Source: Virgibacillus senegalensis (GTDB lineage: Bacteria; Bacillota; Bacilli; Bacillales; Amphibacillaceae). From it: DNA of 53,579 nt. Shown here one piece after another: positions 34,630 to 41,703 of the stretch. The stretch is taken from the NCBI RefSeq assembly GCF_000821245.2, contig NZ_LN611425.1, positions 955,282-1,008,860 on the forward strand, given 5' to 3'. Each line of letters begins with the position of its first letter. Within the stretch, counting starts at the first letter, position 1. The position numbers and the translations under genes are program-made. The notes under the pieces are model-generated. The model did no database searches. It saw only the letters and a list, made by a program, of their open reading frames with translations, and was not told the origin of the DNA.

Positions 34630-35697
34630 CTAAGGTTTTTGCATAAAATTCTGGGTATAGTAGTAACGGTAGACACCTACACCTAGATGGGTATAGCCAT
34701 CTTTTAACAAGGCCTCACGGTGCCCTTCACTATTAAGCCAACCTTCAACCGCTGCCGGACCGTCCGTGTACTGAGCCGCTATATTTTCTCCTGCAGACAA
34801 GTAATAAATTTCATGATCACTAAGCCGTTCTTTTAGTCCCTCTCCGTTTTGGGAATAATGAGAAAAGTAATTGTTGTCCGACATGTCTTTACTATGTGAG
34901 AAGGCAACTTCCGCAATCGGGTCATCCCAACTAAGCGTACTTTTATCATGCCGGCTTCTTATCACATTGGTTATATCAAAGATTTGTTTTTCCATGCCAT
35001 TTTGCACTTCTTCCCATTCTTCATCCGTCAACTCCGGTTTTTCAGGTAATTTACCGCGATAATAGATTTCATAAGGGCGCTGTTTCAATAAAATATCTTT
35101 GGTTACAACACGTACGGAAGATAGTTTCTCCGTAAACGTATCAAAATATAGCTGCATGTAAGTTTGCTTGTCCAATTTTACCAAGGGGCGCACCTTGATT
35201 TCTTCATCCGTTAATTGGAACCGGTAAGAAGTGATCCCCTCTGAAATAGATACCTCATTCTCAAAATCAAAGTGAGAGGATGTTTCCTCATAAGATTGTC
35301 CAATGCTTACCGGATCAATCGATAAGTCATCACCTGTTGCAAAGATAGTGACCACTTTACCATCTGCCACCCCAAATTGCATATATTGATGTTCATCGTT
35401 TGTATAAATCCACCAGTCATAGCCATATGAACTCTTATCTTTCCTGAGCGGTTCTCCCAGTTCATCAACCAAATCGTCGGTTGACTCACCAATCCTGCTG
35501 TACAAATCACCTTCCAGGCCAATTTCGGAAGTAAAGTGGTCTGGAGTCGATTTACTTTCCATTTCTGTTTCCTTCGTCTTTAATTTCTGTTCTACTTTTT
35601 GTACTGCTTCATCGGGATTAAAATCACCTATTCTTACCAAATAAAAGATTCCGGTCCCGATAAGTATTAGCAAGATCCATCTTCCAATTCCTCTCAT
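34630..35697 (-). CDS. ylbC: CAP-domain protein YlbC
   Basis: Membrane-anchored extracellular protein of 355 residues: N-terminal transmembrane segment or uncleaved signal (about 6-22), a CAP-associated N-terminal domain (about 55-205, RIGESTDDLVDELGEPLRKD) and a C-terminal CAP/SCP (PR-1-like) domain (about 235-355) with SHSKDMSDNNYFSHYS, AGENIAAQY and SEGHREALL. The histidines and glutamates of the CAP cavity are present. Function unknown; similar proteins in spore formers are envelope or spore associated. Confidence 0.9.
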   Translation of the reverse strand: MRGIGRWILLILIGTGIFYLVRIGDFNPDEAVQKVEQKLKTKETEMESKSTPDHFTSEIGLEGDLYSRIGESTDDLVDELGEPLRKDKSSYGYDWWIYTNDEHQYMQFGVADGKVVTIFATGDDLSIDPVSIGQSYEETSSHFDFENEVSISEGITSYRFQLTDEEIKVRPLVKLDKQTYMQLYFDTFTEKLSSVRVVTKDILLKQRPYEIYYRGKLPEKPELTDEEWEEVQNGMEKQIFDITNVIRSRHDKSTLSWDDPIAEVAFSHSKDMSDNNYFSHYSQNGEGLKERLSDHEIYYLSAGENIAAQYTDGPAAVEGWLNSEGHREALLKDGYTHLGVGVYRYYYTQNFMQKP

Positions 35698-35815
35698 AGC
35701 CCTTAAACTCCTTTTTTGCCTGTTAAATAATTATAATAATTGAAATCCGAGTTTATGAAAAGAAATTGAGAAACCCTTTTTCTTTTCGTATAGAAAGATC
35801 AAAATATTGAAAGAA

Positions 35816-35862
35816 ACAGGCTGTCCCCCATCTAAAAGGAATGCGAAATGGGGACAGCCTGT
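35816..35862 (-). terminator. Hairpin terminator downstream of ylbB
   Basis: Perfect 13-bp stem ACAGGCTGTCCCC/GGGGACAGCCTGT with 21-base loop, followed on the minus strand by TTCTTTCAATATTTT. Confidence 0.75.
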
Positions 35863-35877
35863 TCTTAGTTACCAGTA

Positions 35878-36306
35878 TTAGTGAATTTGCGGACGCTCTG
35901 AAATTTCCTCCAGTGCATGTCCGGCAGCTAAATTGGATTTTTCCTCCAACGCTAAGTCCCCAAGGGAAACAATTCCCGTCAACTTCCCTTTTTCTACGAC
36001 AGGCAAACGACGGATTTGCTTTTCCGCCATTAAGCTACTTGCTTCTTGTACCGAAGTATCAGGGGATACAGAGTAAAGTTTCCCACTCATGACATCACTT
36101 ACTTTAGTCGAAGTACTTTTATCACGCGCCAAACCGCGCACCACCAAGTCTCTGTCGGTAATCATCCCTAGTAATTCCTGATTGGCTCCACAAACGGGAA
36201 CAGCCCCGACATTGTGGTCTGTCATGATTTTGGCAGCTTCTGTCAACGTATCATCTGCTGAACAAACAGAAAGATCTGTTGTCATAATCTCTCTCAGTTT
36301 TTTCAT
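35878..36306 (-). CDS. ylbB: CBS-domain protein YlbB
   Basis: A 142-residue protein made of two CBS motifs (MTTDLSVCSADDTLTEAAKIM ... VVRGL, and VMSGKLYSVSPDTSVQEASSLM ... LGDLA), forming one Bateman module that probably binds an adenine nucleotide. No other domain. ATG 36306 has AGGAGG seven bases upstream; the upstream frame extension to 36381 is not supported. It lies between ylbC and the divergent yugN-like gene. Confidence 0.91.
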   Translation of the reverse strand: MKKLREIMTTDLSVCSADDTLTEAAKIMTDHNVGAVPVCGANQELLGMITDRDLVVRGLARDKSTSTKVSDVMSGKLYSVSPDTSVQEASSLMAEKQIRRLPVVEKGKLTGIVSLGDLALEEKSNLAAGHALEEISERPQIH

Positions 36307-36467
36307 TGCAGGACCTCCTAGCTGATTTCTGAATGGTACTCCCCACTCTGTAAGTATTGTTCCCCCAATACGCCCAAACAAATCGCACTCGTTGCGTAAA
36401 AACTTTCCAGTTCGATTGAAATACTTTACTAAAAAATATCTGGCACCATTTATCCTTACGATAATAA

Positions 36468-36496
36468 TTGCAACTTATTGAAATAAATACTATTAT
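36468..36496 (+). promoter_or_regulatory. Sigma-A promoter of the yugN-like gene
   Basis: -35 TTGCAA (36468-36473), 17-base spacer, -10 TATTAT (36491-36496), 35 bases before the ATG. Confidence 0.65.
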
Positions 36497-36531
36497 AAGA
36501 TTAGATATACAATTTTTGCGAGGTGGAAGTA

Positions 36532-36897
36532 ATGAGAGTAGAAGGTACAGGAATCGAAGGCATAATCATGGATATTAAACCATTGGACCACTTGATGGAT
36601 GAAATCGCTTTTGTGCGTGCAGGGCAGTGGGATTACGAAAGGGTTACATATGATTATAAAATTGGTTCTGCAGAAAAAAATATCACTTATTACATAAGAA
36701 TCCAGGGGTATGCAGTCGAAGGCGAAGTAGATCGTGGAGATGCGGTCATAAAGCTTACAACACCGTTGCTTGGCAAGCACTATTACCCACATGGGGTCGA
36801 GTATGGTGAAGGTGAAGACTTCCCAGAAAGTGTTGTCGACCGGACAAAGTCTTTGCTTGCGAAAGCAAAAAAAGAACTGGACAATTTTGCAAAATAA
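36532..36897 (+). CDS. YugN-like family protein
   Basis: A 121-residue cytoplasmic protein of the YugN family (MRVEGTGIEGIIMDIKPLDHLMDE; LLGKHYYPHGVEYGE). Function unknown. ATG 36532 is preferred: GAGGTG lies six bases upstream, and the longer frame's GTG at 36523 falls inside that site. It has its own promoter and a rho-independent terminator 12 bases after the stop, so it is monocistronic. In B. subtilis yugN is elsewhere. Confidence 0.85.
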   Translation: MRVEGTGIEGIIMDIKPLDHLMDEIAFVRAGQWDYERVTYDYKIGSAEKNITYYIRIQGYAVEGEVDRGDAVIKLTTPLLGKHYYPHGVEYGEGEDFPESVVDRTKSLLAKAKKELDNFAK

Positions 36898-36908
36898 TTG
36901 CATGGTTA

Positions 36909-36936
36909 CTGTCGGCTGACAAGCCGGCAGTTTTTT
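36909..36936 (+). terminator. Terminator of the yugN-like gene
   Basis: 9-bp stem with one G-U pair (36909-36917 with 36922-36930) followed by six T. Confidence 0.9.
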
Positions 36937-37010
36937 CTTCTTTCAGGTTAACTAGATGGCGCCTATTCCCAAGAAATTGATTGTTTTTTCAACAAACAAA
37001 TGTAAAAACA

Positions 37011-37019
37011 TGTTATGAT
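37011..37019 (+). promoter_or_regulatory. Extended -10 promoter upstream of ytvI
   Basis: TGTTATGAT: TGn followed by TATGAT (37014-37019); no clear -35. It directs transcription into the hairpin leader before ytvI. Confidence 0.45.
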
Positions 37020-37023
37020 TACC

Positions 37024-37088
37024 TTTAGAGAGCTCGCTGTCTAAACGGTTAAATCGTAACACAGAACCACTGCCCCGAGGCAGTTTTC
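37024..37088 (+). ncRNA. Candidate short leader RNA or attenuator before ytvI
   Basis: Starting about seven bases after the extended -10, the RNA would form a hairpin (TTTAGA/TCTAAA, 37024-37045), an unpaired stretch, then a terminator-like hairpin ACTGCC/GGCAGT (37069-37084) with TTTTCTTTG. It is about 62 nt long and ends 78 bases before ytvI. It may be an attenuator for ytvI or a stand-alone RNA; I recognise no known family. Confidence 0.42.
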
Positions 37089-37165
37089 TTTGTATACATA
37101 ATCACGTTCCAATATGACAGCAACGATTTTATTTTTCATGCGCTGGAAAGGAGATACATTATCAA

Positions 37166-38224
37166 TTGTTCCGTTACTTGTCAAAACGCCAATGGATTTT
37201 AATTATTGCTGCTATTCTTATTCTTATAGCTGGTTATTTCATTTTACCAGTGTCCATTCCGCTTATCCTGGCTCTGCTTACCGCCATGTTTTTAAACCCG
37301 GCCATTAGATGGCTTCAATTTCGTTTTAAAATGAATCGGAAAATATCCGTTACAGTTGTATTTTTGATTTTTTTGCTTATCACCAGTCTTGTCGGAACTT
37401 ATTTTGTAACAAGAGCCGTAACACATGTCGTTAATTTCGCTGAAAACGCACCTTCTTATGTGAACCAGCTTAATACAAAGTTTACAGAATGGGAATCTGA
37501 CATGGATCGGTTCACAGAAGACCTTCCTGCGGATTTCGTTGCTGAGGTGAAAGACGGGTTCAAAAGCAATCTTGAATTGTTAAGCACAAAGGTGAAGCAA
37601 TATTTTGAGCTAGATAAAATTGCTTCAGCAGCTGCAAAGGTTCCTGAATATCTTGTCAGCCTGCTCGTGTACTTGATTGCCTTGTTTTTGTTCATGTTAG
37701 AGTTACCGCGACTGAAGGCAATGTCCTATAATCATCTGACAAAGGAAACGGCGGAAAAGGTAAAATTCATGAATGCCCGCCTGTCTTACGTTGTCCTTGG
37801 TTTTTTAAAGGCACAATTTCTCGTCAGTATTATCATATTTGTCGTTTCACTAATCGGACTACTTTATATCACCCCGGATGTGGCGATCATCATGTCAATT
37901 ATTATTTGGCTTGTCGATTTTATCCCTATTATCGGCTCCATTGTCATACTGGGGCCGTGGGCGGTGTATATGCTTCTGGCCGGGGACACTGTGATGGGTA
38001 TCCAACTCTCTGTATTGGCGATTATACTGTTGGCGATAAGAAGAACAGTAGAGCCTAAAGTAATGGGACGCCATATCGGGCTATCGCCCTTGGCAACGCT
38101 CATTGCCATGTATCTAGGCCTTCAGCTGATCGGAATCATCGGATTCATCCTCGGGCCATTGTTGGTTATAGCTTTTAACTCCGCGAAGGAAGCAGGAATC
38201 ATAAACTGGAACTTTAAAGTATAA
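37166..38224 (+). CDS. ytvI: AI-2E/YtvI-family sporulation membrane protein
   Basis: Polytopic protein of 352 residues in the AI-2E transporter superfamily. About seven membrane segments; landmarks are LPVSIPLILALLTAMFLNPAI, YLVSLLVYLIALFLFMLELPRL, DFIPIIGSIVILGPWA and VEPKVMGRHIGLSPLATLIAM. The ending KEAGIINWNFKV matches B. subtilis YtvI, linked to sporulation. The start is TTG 37166, ten bases after AAGGAGAT, which is acceptable but not ideal. Convergent with the acetyltransferase gene downstream. The transported substrate is unknown. Confidence 0.85.
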   Translation: MFRYLSKRQWILIIAAILILIAGYFILPVSIPLILALLTAMFLNPAIRWLQFRFKMNRKISVTVVFLIFLLITSLVGTYFVTRAVTHVVNFAENAPSYVNQLNTKFTEWESDMDRFTEDLPADFVAEVKDGFKSNLELLSTKVKQYFELDKIASAAAKVPEYLVSLLVYLIALFLFMLELPRLKAMSYNHLTKETAEKVKFMNARLSYVVLGFLKAQFLVSIIIFVVSLIGLLYITPDVAIIMSIIIWLVDFIPIIGSIVILGPWAVYMLLAGDTVMGIQLSVLAIILLAIRRTVEPKVMGRHIGLSPLATLIAMYLGLQLIGIIGFILGPLLVIAFNSAKEAGIINWNFKV

Positions 38225-38241
38225 TAAATTTCCCTTCTAAA

Positions 38242-38276
38242 AACGGCCAATCCAAACTTACATTGGATTGGCCGTT
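38242..38276. terminator. Bidirectional terminator between ytvI and the acetyltransferase
   Basis: Perfect 14-bp stem AACGGCCAATCCAA/TTGGATTGGCCGTT with a 7-base loop, shared by the convergent genes. Confidence 0.88.
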
Positions 38277-38279
38277 TGC

Positions 38280-38819
38280 TTATAACGAGTTGGTTCCCTG
38301 AAAACTCTTTTTTTGAACCGCTCTTCTTTTTTCATATACGAGTAATCCTTTATCATTGGCAACTTTTTTAAACCCGTTTTTCTTAAGTACTCGTTGGGAA
38401 GCAATGTTTTCCTTATCACAGCATGCCCTGATTTTTTTTATCTGTTGATAAAAAGCCCATTGGCAAAGAGAGCTTACAGCCTCTGTCGCATATCCCTGGT
38501 TTTGTCTTTTCTGTAAAATCCTATATCCTATTTCCACCGTTTTTTTCTCTTCGTCAAAAGACCGAAATCCAGCTTCTCCTATTATCCGTCCTTTTCGCTT
38601 GTCCCGAATAATCCACGGTCCCATTCCAAGCGGTACCTTGTTGTTTTCCAAATCTTCGAGGTAGTATGGCAACAATGCTTTCAAGGAGTAATGGGGCCAC
38701 TCTACATCATATGGGATACGCTTTTCATAGTAGTACTCCATTGGATTTTTAACCAGCATTTGGCCTTCATCCAATGTTATTGGTTCTATAAGCAATCGCG
38801 CACTTTCAATATCCATCAT
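38280..38819 (-). CDS. GNAT-family N-acetyltransferase (RimJ/RimL type)
   Basis: A 179-residue acetyltransferase of the ribosomal-protein/small-molecule RimJ/L group: N-terminus SARLLIEPITLDEGQML, the acetyl-CoA loop QKRQNQGYATEAVSSLCQWAF, and ENIASQRVLKKNGFKKV. The middle (PLGMGPWIIRDKRKGRIIGEAGF) fits the core beta strands. Two ATGs, 38819 and 38816, are adjacent. Substrate unknown. It is not part of the B. subtilis ylb order and looks like an insertion together with ytvI and the yugN-like gene. Confidence 0.86.
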   Translation of the reverse strand: MMDIESARLLIEPITLDEGQMLVKNPMEYYYEKRIPYDVEWPHYSLKALLPYYLEDLENNKVPLGMGPWIIRDKRKGRIIGEAGFRSFDEEKKTVEIGYRILQKRQNQGYATEAVSSLCQWAFYQQIKKIRACCDKENIASQRVLKKNGFKKVANDKGLLVYEKRRAVQKKSFQGTNSL

Positions 38820-38881
38820 ATATCGTTCCTTTCGTTCAACATCTTTTATAGCCTATATACCATCGGATGAAGAGAAATAAA

Positions 38882-38911
38882 CGTGGGAGCTGTCTGAAAT
38901 GACAACTCCCA
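38882..38911 (-). terminator. Terminator of ctaG-ctaM
   Basis: 12-bp stem with one G-U pair (38882-38893 with 38900-38911), 6-base loop, followed on the minus strand by a short T-rich stretch (CGTTTATTTC). Confidence 0.65.
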
Positions 38912-38922
38912 CTTGATTTTTC

Positions 38923-39378
38923 TTAGGTACCTAGTATCGCTTTAATCATGCTAGTAGTTTCCCCACCATCATACAAAATATACAGCAGTAAATAAACTGC
39001 TACACCGGTTATGGCGGTGAAAAACCAAATGATGCTTGTAACGGGACCAATTTTGCGATGTTTCTTTATCCTTCTTTTAAAAGCGAGTGTTAATGTCACC
39101 AGCCCGAAAACGGCCCCAACGGTTGCAAGAATGATATGGAAAATCAAGAACAATGTATAATATAACTTGATGTCATCTGGACCACCGAAGCTCGTATTTC
39201 CAACAAAAATTGTCCTTGACATATAAATGATAAAAAACAGTAAGGCACTGACTGCCGCTGCAATCATCGTGCGTTTATGAGCGGAGAACCTATTTTTCGC
39301 AATCAAATACCAGCCGATTGCAATAAGTACTGCGCTTAATACAATAAAAAACGTGCTAATTGTAGGCAATATTGGCAT
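38923..39378 (-). CDS. ctaM: Oxidase assembly factor CtaM (DUF420)
   Basis: A 151-residue membrane protein with four hydrophobic segments (about residues 8-25, 38-56, 70-100 and 118-138), of the DUF420 family. The conserved IDs KRTMIAAAVSALLFF and LYYTLFLIFHIILA hold the family histidines. In Staphylococcus aureus CtaM is needed for maturation of heme-copper oxidases; the B. subtilis relative is YozB, encoded elsewhere. Here it sits 38 bases after ctaG. ATG 39378 is preferred over TTG 39387 on ribosome-site spacing. Confidence 0.88.
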   Translation of the reverse strand: MPILPTISTFFIVLSAVLIAIGWYLIAKNRFSAHKRTMIAAAVSALLFFIIYMSRTIFVGNTSFGGPDDIKLYYTLFLIFHIILATVGAVFGLVTLTLAFKRRIKKHRKIGPVTSIIWFFTAITGVAVYLLLYILYDGGETTSMIKAILGT

Positions 39379-39416
39379 GAAACTCAAACCTCTCCCTGTT
39401 TTGAATAAAAAAAGAA

Positions 39417-40319
39417 TTATGCTTCAGTTGTAGTATTGGTAGCAGGAAGCGGATCAACTTTGTCTACGCCCTTTTTGAACCAGCCAAAGAAAATCCTTGC
39501 TAAAACAATACCATATACAATTTCCTGCATGATTTTCATCAAGATTCCCCCCAACTGCTGATCCTCCAATATCGGGATCGGCGAGAACATCTGAGGGCCA
39601 GTCAACGGAAGACCGTTTAGTACCGATTGAGGTACACAAAGTGACATCGCTTGAATCCAGCCACTTGTCTCACTGTACGTAGCATAAAGGGAATGTCCGG
39701 AGAAAATGATTAAACCACAAGCCGGAGTGATCAGTACGCCATTTGCGAAAATATAACCTATTTTCATCAATGGAGATAACTTGTCCCTTTCATGGATAGG
39801 CGTAAAAATTGGCCACCATACCAGGAATGCAGCTATCAGTATCACAGAAGTTATTACGGCATGGGCCAACACATTTGCTTTGGCGAAGTCGAAAATAACC
39901 GGCATGTGGTACATGGAAAACAAACCGTTGAACAATAACAGTGCAATCAGCGGTTTAGTCAACAGATTGAGCACCTGCTTTAAAACAGGAACGTCAAAAA
40001 TTTTTCTCCATATCCATTCCGGAATTCCTTTGATGATAAAAATAGGAAAAACTAAGTAATAAAACGACATTTGCACCATGTGCGAAGTAAACATGATGTG
40101 GGAAAGCAAATCTATGGGCGATCCTTTGATAAGATATAGAATCACTAACCCTGTGTGAAAATAGATCATTTGTTTTCGATCTGGCTTATTTTCATTGGTG
40201 AATCTCGTCCTGAAAGTAACCGTAACCAAATAATATAACAAGCCAAGACCAACTACAAACAATAAATAATATGGGCTCCAGAGGGCACGAAATCCAAAAA
40301 TTTGTAAATCAAGCCACAT
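39417..40319 (-). CDS. ctaG: Cytochrome c oxidase assembly factor CtaG
   Basis: Polytopic membrane protein of 300 residues (caa3-CtaG, DUF1405-unrelated CtaG_Cox11-independent Bacillus type) with about seven transmembrane segments. Landmarks are FHTGLVILYLIKGSPIDLLSHIMFTSHMVQM, here read in parts as SPIDLLSHIMFTSHMVQ, and LVWWPIFTPIHE. It is thought to deliver copper to caa3 oxidase. GGAG precedes ATG 40319. Separated from ctaF by a 448-base gap, so probably its own unit with ctaM; TATAAT elements at 40360-40355 and 40438-40433 (minus) may be its promoters. Confidence 0.92.
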   Translation of the reverse strand: MWLDLQIFGFRALWSPYYLLFVVGLGLLYYLVTVTFRTRFTNENKPDRKQMIYFHTGLVILYLIKGSPIDLLSHIMFTSHMVQMSFYYLVFPIFIIKGIPEWIWRKIFDVPVLKQVLNLLTKPLIALLLFNGLFSMYHMPVIFDFAKANVLAHAVITSVILIAAFLVWWPIFTPIHERDKLSPLMKIGYIFANGVLITPACGLIIFSGHSLYATYSETSGWIQAMSLCVPQSVLNGLPLTGPQMFSPIPILEDQQLGGILMKIMQEIVYGIVLARIFFGWFKKGVDKVDPLPATNTTTEA

Positions 40320-40767
40320 AACAATCTCACTCCATCCAAAAAATTGCTTCTTCCATTATAACGCATCCCGAAAACTTATCGAGCATGTATTGTGACAATT
40401 TAAAAACAGATTAACCGCCTGTACACTTCTCCATTATATCGCGTTTAACCAGTTTTTAAAATCAATGTAGAACGGTTTGTCATTGTCTAAACAAACTGCG
40501 ACATAATGATAAATGCTTGGATTCGATTTGGCAGATACGATGCTTTCCGCGGGTACTTCCTCAGTTTCCTCAAAAGAAGCTCGCTTCTTGTGGGATCTTC
40601 GGACTCGTGCTGTACTGCAGTGTTGTTTCGAAGAAGCTCATCAGCCGCCTGCTAAAAGCGAGGATAATCCAGCAGCAAAATGGATAGAAAAAGGATTACT
40701 GCATCTCAGGCTTAAGTACAAATCCATAAAAAAGAGGCCGGGAGTTTTCTCCCGTGCCCCTTATAAT
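40320..40767. other. Intergenic region with a candidate dispersed repeat
   Basis: A 448-base gap between ctaG and ctaF. The ctaG side holds two TATAAT elements set in a repeated CCATTATAnCGC context (40353 and 40431). The middle, about 40535-40640, contains CTTTCCGCGGG, AGAAGCTCGCTTCT and TCTTCGGACTCGTGCTG, which resemble a GC-rich dispersed palindromic element seen between genes of many Bacillaceae. The 92-residue frame across it (40513-40791) is not credible as a gene. The last 37 bases carry the ctaF terminator. Confidence 0.55.
40730..40758 (-). terminator. Terminator of the ctaC-ctaF genes
   Basis: CGGGAG/CTCCCG stem with four-base loop, extended by GGC/GCC after a one-base bulge, followed on the minus strand by TCTTTTTT. 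It lies nine bases after the ctaF stop. Confidence 0.88.
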
Positions 40768-41082
40768 TTACCACCAAATCAATACCGATAGAGTCAATAC
40801 CGTCAAAAATGCAACGGCTGCTCCGCCATAAATCATCAGCGCTGGCATTTCATGACCCTTATGGCTCATATGCATGAAGTAGTAAAGCTGAAAGCCTACT
40901 TGAACAGCAGCCAATACCAATAAAATTGGTATGACAAATAACTTGCTCAAATCTGCCATCACCATACCGAAAGCAATGAGCGTAAAAACGATCATCAATG
41001 CAAAGGTGATAACCTGTTGTTTCATCTCTTCCTTATTTTTCTTCCGTTTATAATCCTCATGAATATTGGTGTTCTCGGCCAT
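40768..41082 (-). CDS. ctaF: Cytochrome caa3 oxidase subunit IV CtaF
   Basis: Small membrane subunit (104 residues) with three transmembrane helices (about 23-45, 48-70 and 80-103) and a charged cytoplasmic N-terminus. The LYYFMHMSHKGHE segment is typical of CtaF/CyoD-type subunits. It lies three bases after ctaE and is the last gene of the structural operon, followed by a strong terminator. Confidence 0.93.
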   Translation of the reverse strand: MAENTNIHEDYKRKKNKEEMKQQVITFALMIVFTLIAFGMVMADLSKLFVIPILLVLAAVQVGFQLYYFMHMSHKGHEMPALMIYGGAAVAFLTVLTLSVLIWW

Positions 41083-41085
41083 CGC

Positions 41086-41703
41086 TTAGATCACCCCCAT
41101 CAGATAAACAACTGTGAAGATAAATACCCAAACAACATCGATAAAATGCCAATACAAGCTGGCAATGTAAAATTTAGGCGCATTGTATAAGTTTAATCCC
41201 CGTTTTGCATTACGCACCATCAAAGCAATAATCCACAGTAAACCGAATGTAACGTGTCCTCCATGGAAGCCGACAAGCGTATAAAAAGCAGAACCAAATG
41301 CAGAAGAACGAAGTGTGAATCCTTCTCCATGAATGTAATGATAAAACTCATAAAGTTCGCAGCCGAGGAAACCAAGGCCTAATAATACGGTAATGCCAAG
41401 CCATAGCTGCATTTTTCTAAAACTGTTGTTTTTCATATGGTACATCGCATATACACTTGTAAGAGAGCTTGTCAAAAGTAGCATGGTCATAATAAACACG
41501 AGCTCCAAGCCGAAAAGTTCCTCTGAACCAGGCCCATCATTTGTCGAATTTCTCAATGCCAGGTAAGTACCAAACAAGCTTGCAAACAATACCGTTTCTC
41601 CGCCAAGGAAAAACCAAAATCCTAAAAATTTATTTTTTCCTTCCAGGGTTGCTCTTTCGGGCTGTTCCGGCAGTGTTTCCGGATTCAATGTTTGATCACT
41701 CAT
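41086..41703 (-). CDS. ctaE: Cytochrome caa3 oxidase subunit III CtaE
   Basis: A 205-residue subunit III with five transmembrane helices. Family landmarks are KFLGFWFFLGGETVLFASLFG, read here around residues 24-44, GFHGGHVTFGLLWI (His of the subunit III signature) and YWHFIDVVWVFIF. It stabilises the catalytic core in the plasma membrane. The ATG overlaps the ctaD stop by one base (TAATG). Confidence 0.95.
   Translation of the reverse strand: MSDQTLNPETLPEQPERATLEGKNKFLGFWFFLGGETVLFASLFGTYLALRNSTNDGPGSEELFGLELVFIMTMLLLTSSLTSVYAMYHMKNNSFRKMQLWLGITVLLGLGFLGCELYEFYHYIHGEGFTLRSSAFGSAFYTLVGFHGGHVTFGLLWIIALMVRNAKRGLNLYNAPKFYIASLYWHFIDVVWVFIFTVVYLMGVI

Noticed and set aside
40513-40791. 92-residue plus-strand reading frame between ctaG and ctaF
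   Set aside because: It runs through a repeat-like segment and the ctaF terminator and into the ctaF end, has no ribosome site, and resembles no protein family.
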